A stretch of DNA of 64,000 bases from assembly GCA_018716295.1 (NCBI GenBank), contig DVKC01000032.1:62001-126000 (forward strand), in the 5' to 3' direction. The notes under the pieces were generated by a model. It was not told where the DNA came from, made no database searches, and saw nothing but the letters and a program-made list of their open reading frames with translations. The position numbers and the translations under genes are program-made. Source of the stretch: Candidatus Avimuribaculum pullicola. Lineage in GTDB: Bacteria > Bacteroidota > Bacteroidia > Bacteroidales > Muribaculaceae. Each line of letters starts with the position of its first letter. Position 1 is the stretch's first letter. Below are positions 58,992 through 64,000 of the stretch, in pieces.

Positions 58992-60160
58992 ATATATAGT
59001 TCAAAATTGAAAAACATATCCACACCATTGTCATATATTTCATGAACCTCATCGCTTCCTAATTGACGTACAGAATAAAGTTTTTCCTTGTCATCTAACT
59101 GGTAAGTAAAAAAAACTGCCAAGCCTTTAGGCTCTCTTTTTATCATTTGATTAAGAACATACGGACTGTGTGTAGCAATAAATAACACATCATTATGCTT
59201 CTGTATTGCATCAAGCAACCAATTTACGAATTTACACTGGGTTGGCGGAAATAAATTATCTTCAGGCTCTTCTAAGAAAATCTCACTATGATTGACATTT
59301 ACATAGTTGCGGTACATTTTCTCAAAATTCATTGCTTCACTCTGCGACTGGAAACTATAATCATAGCCATCAATAGTGATTATTACAGAGTGTCTAATTT
59401 GTCGCTTGACAGAATAACGTCTGATAGAATACCGTCTGTCGTATATGGTAGAAAGTAAATTTTTACGCTCCTCCCTTTGTTCGTATGAAATTTTCAGATT
59501 GCTATCTTCATACTGCCCATTTACAAGGTAATCTAAATGAACATACATTGGTAGCAACGATTGTACGCCACTCGAACTTTCTTTGAGCATTAATGGCTTA
59601 CCATTTTCCAGTTGTATTTTATCAGAATTTGATATACTATCATATAAATATGACAAGCCCAAATCAAGGAAGTTTTCTTCTTTTCTGACAAATCTGCGAG
59701 CTTTGTCCCAATCAGACATGAAGTCAATCATGTTACCATCCAATGGCAACGAACTCCAGCCTGGAATAGCCGCAACCAAATTACGGTCGGCAGGTATATA
59801 ACTAACTTTTGGCCGCTTATATTGCCAATGACCAGCTTTCCACTTCATTTTAAAAGTTTTAGTCAGATGGTCATAACTGAATTTTAAATGACTTGTTTCA
59901 TATTCTATATATGTATCTTCATGGACATACCCAATCATCTTATAGTAATCTGCCATGATGTCAATAAAAGCCGACCCGACACCGAACCCATTCGGCCGTT
60001 GCGTCAACTCAATGCGCTTTTCAACCCATGCGCAATAACACGCAGTCTTCAGCACACAACTCTTTCCGGAACTCTGCATACCAATTATTATATTGACCTG
60101 CCCTAATTTAAGACATGCCTCTCGTATCGGTCCGAAATTTTTTATGTACAGACGTTTCAT
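58988..60160 (-). CDS. AAA15/OLD-like ABC-type ATPase of a two-gene cassette
   Basis: 390 residues. 'YIKNFGPIREACLKLGQVNIIIGMQSSGKS' (5-34) holds the RecF/SMC-like N-terminus with Walker A at 27-34. An ABC signature-like 'LKESSSGVQSLLPM' lies near the middle, Walker B 'IFLEEPEDNLFP' at about 292-303, and the switch His in 'LFIATHSPYVLNQM'. This is the AAA15/AAA21 ATPase type used in OLD, PARIS and similar defence systems. A long insertion of charged residues separates the two halves. The ATG at 60160 is preferred to a TTG two codons earlier. It is AT-rich against kdsA and serA on either side. Confidence 0.78.
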   Translation of the reverse strand: MKRLYIKNFGPIREACLKLGQVNIIIGMQSSGKSCVLKTACYCAWVEKRIELTQRPNGFGVGSAFIDIMADYYKMIGYVHEDTYIEYETSHLKFSYDHLTKTFKMKWKAGHWQYKRPKVSYIPADRNLVAAIPGWSSLPLDGNMIDFMSDWDKARRFVRKEENFLDLGLSYLYDSISNSDKIQLENGKPLMLKESSSGVQSLLPMYVHLDYLVNGQYEDSNLKISYEQREERKNLLSTIYDRRYSIRRYSVKRQIRHSVIITIDGYDYSFQSQSEAMNFEKMYRNYVNVNHSEIFLEEPEDNLFPPTQCKFVNWLLDAIQKHNDVLFIATHSPYVLNQMIKREPKGLAVFFTYQLDDKEKLYSVRQLGSDEVHEIYDNGVDMFFNFELYI

Positions 60161-60302
60161 AACCAAACCACCATAATTAATAATACGAATTTAACGATTT
60201 TAATCCGATGTAAGCATAATATACACAATAAATAATTCTTAATTTATTGAAACCATATATACTTACCCACTAATCTCACTCAAATAGCCCTAAAACAAAT
60301 AC

Positions 60303-60338
60303 AAAAAACAGCAGGAATGCTAATTTGCACCCCTGCTG
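60303..60338 (-). terminator. Terminator after serA
   Basis: Stem CAGCAGG / CCTGCTG (60309-60315 with 60332-60338) with partial inner pairing; TTTTTT follows on the minus strand. The rest of 60161-60302 shows no gene. Confidence 0.7.
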
Positions 60339-60367
60339 GAATATGTTATACTGGGAAACGGCGTGGC

Positions 60368-61285
60368 TTACTTGTTCACTTGGAACTTGTTCCAACCATC
60401 TTTCAGGTAGGCTACCACTTGTTCGGCAGCGGCAATGCCAGCCTTGATATTGGCCTCGGCGGTTTGTGCTCCCATCTTTTTGGGAGTGAAAAACACGCGG
60501 TCGCCAAACTTCTCTTTCATGGCATCGGCTGCATCAGGTTTGACATCGGCAATATAGCGCAAGTCGGCACGTTCAGTCAATGCTTCCATCAAACTCCCTT
60601 CATCGATCACCTCCTTGCGGGCCGTATTGACAAGTATGCCATTCTTGGGCAAACGTTCTACCAAACCTTTTACCACCGATTTGCGGGTGGCATCGTTGGC
60701 TGGTATATGAAGCGATACCACAAGGCTATTCTCGTAGAGTTCCTCGACACTGCCCACAGGTGTCACCCCATCGGCTTCCATAGCCTCGGCACTCACAAAC
60801 GGGTCGAACGCCAAAACAGTCATGCCGAAACCATGCGCAATCCTTGCCACATTGCGTCCTACCTGGCCATAAGCATGAATGCCTATAGTTTTATCTTTCA
60901 GCTCAGTGCCCGATGTACCATTATAGCAGTTGCGGCACATCATCACAAGCATGCCAAAAACAAGCTCGGCAACAGCATTGGAATTTTGCCCAGGGGTGTT
61001 CATCACGCATACGCCTTTGGCAGTAGCCTCGGCAAGGTCGATATTGTCGTAGCCAGCACCTGCACGAACCACCACTTTCAATTCCTTGGCACAATCAAGC
61101 ACCTCCTTGTCAACCTTGTCGCTTCTCACTATCAGCCCATTGGCATCGGCCACAGCTGCTTTCAGGTCTTCCTTAGTACCCTTTTCAAGCAGTACCAATT
61201 CATGCCCCGCAGCTTCCACCACATCTCTTATTCCTTTCACAGCCACTGGCGCAAAAGGCTTTTCGGTTGCCACTAATATCTTCAT
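60368..61285 (-). CDS. serA: D-3-phosphoglycerate dehydrogenase, short form
   Basis: 305 residues, the short SerA type without an ACT domain. The NAD-binding motif is 'TIGIHAYGQVGRNVARIAHGFGMTVLAFDPF' (about 152-182). 'AGAGYDNIDLAEATAKGVCVMNTPG' and 'NTARKEVIDEGSLMEALTE' mark the D-isomer hydroxyacid dehydrogenase fold. It catalyses the first step of serine synthesis. serC lies 12 bp upstream in the same operon. Confidence 0.93.
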   Translation of the reverse strand: MKILVATEKPFAPVAVKGIRDVVEAAGHELVLLEKGTKEDLKAAVADANGLIVRSDKVDKEVLDCAKELKVVVRAGAGYDNIDLAEATAKGVCVMNTPGQNSNAVAELVFGMLVMMCRNCYNGTSGTELKDKTIGIHAYGQVGRNVARIAHGFGMTVLAFDPFVSAEAMEADGVTPVGSVEELYENSLVVSLHIPANDATRKSVVKGLVERLPKNGILVNTARKEVIDEGSLMEALTERADLRYIADVKPDAADAMKEKFGDRVFFTPKKMGAQTAEANIKAGIAAAEQVVAYLKDGWNKFQVNK

Positions 61286-61297
61286 AGCATTAACGTA

Positions 61298-62365
61298 TTA
61301 ATGGTTGTTTTCAAATTCTTTCATTGCATCGATGAGAACCTGCACACTCGACATAGGCATAGCGTTGTAGATCGAAGCGCGGAAACCACCCACACTGCGG
61401 TGCCCTTTTATACCTACGATGCCCTTGGTCGAGGCAAAGTCGATAAATTCTTTTTCGAGTTCTTTGTACTCGGGCTTCATCACAAAGCATACGTTCATAA
61501 TCGAGCGGTCTTCTGGCACGGCAGTTCCGACAAAAATGCGACTGCTATCAATAGCATCATACAAGGCTGCGGCTTTTGCCTTGTCGAGTTCTTCAAGTTT
61601 CTCGACACCACCCATCTCCTTGTACCACTTCAACGTCTGCAAAGCTGTGTAAACAGGCAGCACCGGCGGCGTGTTGAACATCGATCCCTTGGAAATGTGT
61701 GTACGATAGTCAAGCATTGTCGGGATAGCACGGTTTACGTGTCCCATAGCCGATTCTTTCACAATCACAAGTGTAACTCCAGCAGGGGCAAGGTTTTTCT
61801 GTGCTCCGGCATATATCACATCATACTTCGATACATCAATGCGTCGTGAAAAAATATCGCTCGACATGTCGGCAACCAATGGGACAGGAGCATCAAGGTC
61901 GGCACGAAGCTCAGTTCCATAGATTGTATTATTTGTCGTTACATGGAAATAATCGGCATCGGCCGGGATAGTGTAATCCTTCGGGATGAAAGTATAGTTC
62001 GCTTCTTTCGACGAAGCCACTACATCAACCTCGCCAAAAAGACGAGCTTCCTTAATAGCCTTGTTGGCCCAAGTGCCAGTATCGAGATATGCAGCTTTGG
62101 TGTTCAACAGGTTATATGGCACCATGCAGAACTGTAGGCTTGCGCCGCCTCCTAGGAACAATACATGATACCCTTCGGGTACTTCTAACAATTCCTTTAC
62201 CATTGCGGCAGCCTCCTCAATTACGGCCGAAAATTCCTTGCTCCTGTGTGATATTTCAAGTATCGACAACCCCGTACCGGCAAAGTTCTTTACCGCTTCG
62301 GCTGTGTTGTTTATAGCATACTCACTCAGGATTGACGGCCCTGCATAAAAATTATGTTTCTTCAT
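61298..62365 (-). CDS. serC: Phosphoserine aminotransferase
   Basis: 355 residues. '[15 protein letters not shown]' starts all SerC. The PLP lysine is in '[21 protein letters not shown]', and '[16 protein letters not shown]' binds the phosphate. The end '[30 protein letters not shown]' carries the conserved substrate-binding residues. The ATG at 62365 is preferred to a TTG two codons upstream. A promoter TAAATTTG at 62401-62394 (minus) with TTG 20 nt upstream serves the serC-serA operon. Confidence 0.97.
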   Translation of the reverse strand: MKKHNFYAGPSILSEYAINNTAEAVKNFAGTGLSILEISHRSKEFSAVIEEAAAMVKELLEVPEGYHVLFLGGGASLQFCMVPYNLLNTKAAYLDTGTWANKAIKEARLFGEVDVVASSKEANYTFIPKDYTIPADADYFHVTTNNTIYGTELRADLDAPVPLVADMSSDIFSRRIDVSKYDVIYAGAQKNLAPAGVTLVIVKESAMGHVNRAIPTMLDYRTHISKGSMFNTPPVLPVYTALQTLKWYKEMGGVEKLEELDKAKAAALYDAIDSSRIFVGTAVPEDRSIMNVCFVMKPEYKELEKEFIDFASTKGIVGIKGHRSVGGFRASIYNAMPMSSVQVLIDAMKEFENNH

Positions 62366-62393
62366 AATCAATGTAATTAAGTTATCTATCTTG

Positions 62394-62401
62394 CAAATTT
62401 A
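62394..62401 (-). promoter_or_regulatory. -7 box for serC-serA
   Basis: TAAATTTG on the minus strand; CTTG 20 nt upstream; 29 bp before the ATG. Confidence 0.6.
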
Positions 62402-62484
62402 CATGTTTGCACTTGTATTTTCAAGCAAACACACAAATATTTTCCGCCCTGCAAAAATTTTCGTCACCCTCCTTTACGCACCAT

Positions 62485-62566
62485 CAAACCCAAATCGTCA
62501 TTAGATTTTATACCGATTTTTTCTAATCTCTCTTTGCGGTCTAATGACCGTTTTGGGATTAAAACA
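62485..62566 (+). repeat. Repeat R2, copy C
   Basis: The clearest copy. Left arm CCCAAATCGTCATTAGA (62489-62505) pairs with TCTAATGACCGTTTTGGG (62540-62557), with one mismatch and one bulge. The loop ends in CTAATCTCTCTTTGCGG, and a nested hairpin CGGTC-TAAT-GACCG lies at the start of the right arm. It sits between divergent serC and prmC. Confidence 0.78.
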
Positions 62567-62637
62567 TATATGCAGCCAATACCTGACGTGGCACTCATCA
62601 CACCGACAAACATTCGCATATTTCGTTTTTTTAGGTT

Positions 62638-62645
62638 ATATTTGC
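62638..62645 (+). promoter_or_regulatory. -7 box for prmC
   Basis: TATATTTG-type box (TTATATTTGC) ends only 8 bp before the ATG at 62653, which would leave almost no 5' leader. Confidence 0.4.
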
Positions 62646-62652
62646 TGTGGAT

Positions 62653-63504
62653 ATGGAAATTACGCTTAAAGATATATTACAGAATTTCAAACACCAGCTG
62701 GCAACACACTATCCTGCTGGTGAAATCGATGGAATGGTGCTTATCATGCTCGACCACGAACTTGGATACAGCCGCATCGACGCAATACTGCACAGCGAGA
62801 GCAAAATGCCCGCATTCGTAGCCGAGAAGTTCAATGCCGTGGCTCGCCGTCTGCTCAACGATGAACCATTACAATATATCCTTGGCGACGCATATTTCTA
62901 TGGGCGGCACTACCGTGTGACACCTGCCACGCTCATTCCGCGTCCCGAAACCGAAGGCCTAATTGACATGATAGCCGATGAAAACCCAGAACCCGACCTA
63001 CGAGTGCTCGACATAGGCACCGGGTCGGGCTGCATAGCCATATCAATAGCACTCACATTGCGATTTGCCGATGTCACTGCCATTGATATTAGCCACGAAG
63101 CACTCGCAGTAGCCCAAGAAAATGCACATAAATTAAAAGCCCGCATAAAATTCTGCGAGGCCGACATTCTTGCCATGCCGTTGCCACAGATGCCGCTATA
63201 TGATATAATTGTCAGCAATCCGCCATATATCACCAATGGCGAACGAGCCTCGATGGAACGGAACGTGCTTGACTTTGAACCTCACAATGCACTATTTGTT
63301 CCCGATGAGCAACCGCTGCTGTTTTACGATGCAATTGCCCGCTATGCCAGTGCAGCATTGCAACCTGGCGGAAAACTTTACCTTGAAATAAACAGCCGTT
63401 TCCCCGCCGAAACATGCCATCTACTTACCTCTCATGAGCTGAATGATGCCCAAGCATTTAATGACTACCGTGGGCTACCGCGCTTCGTCAAAGCCACAAA
63501 ATAA
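62653..63504 (+). CDS. prmC: Release factor N5-glutamine methyltransferase
   Basis: 283 residues. The N-terminal helical domain ('YSRIDAILHSESKMPAFVAEKFNAVARRLLNDEPLQYILGDAYFYGRHYRV') is followed by the SAM-binding 'VLDIGTGSGCIAISIAL' and the catalytic NPPY in 'IIVSNPPYITNGERA'. It methylates the GGQ glutamine of RF1 and RF2. The ATG at 62653 follows an in-frame GTG two codons earlier; the ATG was preferred. Confidence 0.95.
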   Translation: MEITLKDILQNFKHQLATHYPAGEIDGMVLIMLDHELGYSRIDAILHSESKMPAFVAEKFNAVARRLLNDEPLQYILGDAYFYGRHYRVTPATLIPRPETEGLIDMIADENPEPDLRVLDIGTGSGCIAISIALTLRFADVTAIDISHEALAVAQENAHKLKARIKFCEADILAMPLPQMPLYDIIVSNPPYITNGERASMERNVLDFEPHNALFVPDEQPLLFYDAIARYASAALQPGGKLYLEINSRFPAETCHLLTSHELNDAQAFNDYRGLPRFVKATK

Positions 63505-63513
63505 ACCCGCGCA

Positions 63514-64000
63514 TCAAAACGGATAACCGATAGCAAGGTGGAACGCCAAGCTGTCCTTAAACGAGGTCATATTGTAATATCCATTACGTCCTGTTTCGTA
63601 TGGGGCGTGAATACCTATGCCAAGGTCGGCACGAAGCACAAGCACGTCCATGTCGAATCGCAACCCCACCCCCGTGCCAAGTGCTATGTCGTCAAGGAAA
63701 TTAGCCGCCGTGAGCTTGGCTCCTGGGCGCAACTCGTCGTCTTGCAACAGCCACACATTGCCGGCATCGACAAATATCGCCCCATGCAAATATCCCAGTA
63801 TAGGAAACCGGTATTCGGCGTTCAATTCGATTTTGAATGTACCAGTTTGGTCATAATAGCCATTGGCAGTACCGTCGGAATGGTAACTACCAGGGCCTAT
63901 TGAACGCACAGCGAAAGCCCTGACCGAATTGGCACCACCTATGTAGAATTGTTCGGCATAGGGTACTTCTGCCGAATTGCCATAAGCATGTTCGGCTCCA
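63514..64000 (-). CDS. BamA/TamA-type outer-membrane barrel protein, 5' part cut by window edge
   Basis: The C-terminal 161 residues of an Omp85-family barrel are visible. The segment 'QFYIGGANSVRAFAVRSIGPGSY' is the L6-loop type (G-x-x-S-V-R-G/A-F/Y) motif of BamA/TamA. 'GYLHGAIFVDAGNVWLL' and 'LGTGVGLRFDMDVLVLRADLGIGIHAPY' form the last strands, and the end 'LAFHLAIGYPF' closes with an aromatic residue, the usual barrel signal. Residues upstream of base 64000 are missing, so POTRA domains cannot be seen and BamA and TamA cannot be told apart. It is convergent with prmC. Confidence 0.88.
   Translation of the reverse strand, partial: GAEHAYGNSAEVPYAEQFYIGGANSVRAFAVRSIGPGSYHSDGTANGYYDQTGTFKIELNAEYRFPILGYLHGAIFVDAGNVWLLQDDELRPGAKLTAANFLDDIALGTGVGLRFDMDVLVLRADLGIGIHAPYETGRNGYYNMTSFKDSLAFHLAIGYPF

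Noticed and set aside
58452-60160. Assignment to the PARIS (AriA/AriB) system
   Set aside because: The ATPase type fits, but the partner is far shorter than AriB, and I cannot show DUF4435 similarity by eye.

Overview
The window reads as chromosome of a Bacteroidota member, order Bacteroidales, most likely a gut Muribaculaceae-type organism. That placement is inferred from the gene content: a type IX secretion plug-domain protein (DUF5103), DUF5683, DUF5715, DUF4199 and DUF5117/DUF4953-type proteins, a C10 peptidase with a BspA-like leucine-rich region, LPS Kdo synthesis and a second, EF-G2-like elongation factor. It is also inferred from the promoters, which match the Bacteroidota -7 box TAnnTTTG and are found in front of many genes. 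The species cannot be read from the sequence. Both edges cut genes: a DUF5103 gene at the left and a BamA/TamA-type outer-membrane protein at the right.

Layout. 1-2.3 kb: type IX plug protein, ung, and two convergent tRNA-Arg genes (CCG and CCU anticodons), each with its own hairpin terminator. 2.4-9.6 kb, all on the minus strand: a giant AsmA-like protein, a DUF5715 lipoprotein with an M15-like motif, a SIMPL protein and a C10 protease. 9.7-21.4 kb, plus strand: PAP2 phosphatase, CDF metal exporter, an ABC ATPase/permease pair, an ECF sigma factor with a membrane partner and a Spy-like periplasmic protein, then an 1850-residue alpha-2-macroglobulin. 21.4-26.2 kb is an accessory stretch: nested palindromic repeats, an IS4-type element whose transposase has one in-frame stop, and an AT-rich helicase IV-like protein. 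26.3-31.4 kb: parA-parB-DUF5683-mltD-surE. 31.4-38.6 kb: metzincin protease, aminotransferase plus LolC/E-like permease, Ca/Na antiporter, DUF3089 lipoprotein.

38.7-44.8 kb is one tightly packed glycan operon (processive GT2, an asparagine-synthetase homologue lacking its glutaminase cysteine, three small GT2 enzymes), read from a duplicated promoter block. 45-51 kb holds efp (also behind a tandem promoter), the EF-G paralogue with its catalytic His replaced by Ser, dapF and rpsA. 51.2-55.3 kb: an AT-rich NERD nuclease, DUF4199, a GtrB/DPM-like glycosyltransferase and guaA. 55.8-58.2 kb: kdsA-TPR operon. 58.4-60.2 kb: an AT-rich two-gene cassette (AAA15-type ATPase plus a 179-residue partner with a TOPRIM-like acidic pattern). 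60.3-62.4 kb: serC-serA. 62.6 kb to the end: prmC and the BamA-like fragment.

The parts most worth a second look are the ATPase/179-residue cassette as a candidate undescribed defence module, the three-copy palindromic repeat R1, the second repeat R2 (one copy hit by the IS), the shared promoter-carrying duplications at 38.7 and 45.1 kb, the EF-G with a Ser in place of the GTPase His, and the Cys-less AsnB-like enzyme in the glycan operon. No CRISPR array, rRNA or recognisable prophage was seen.
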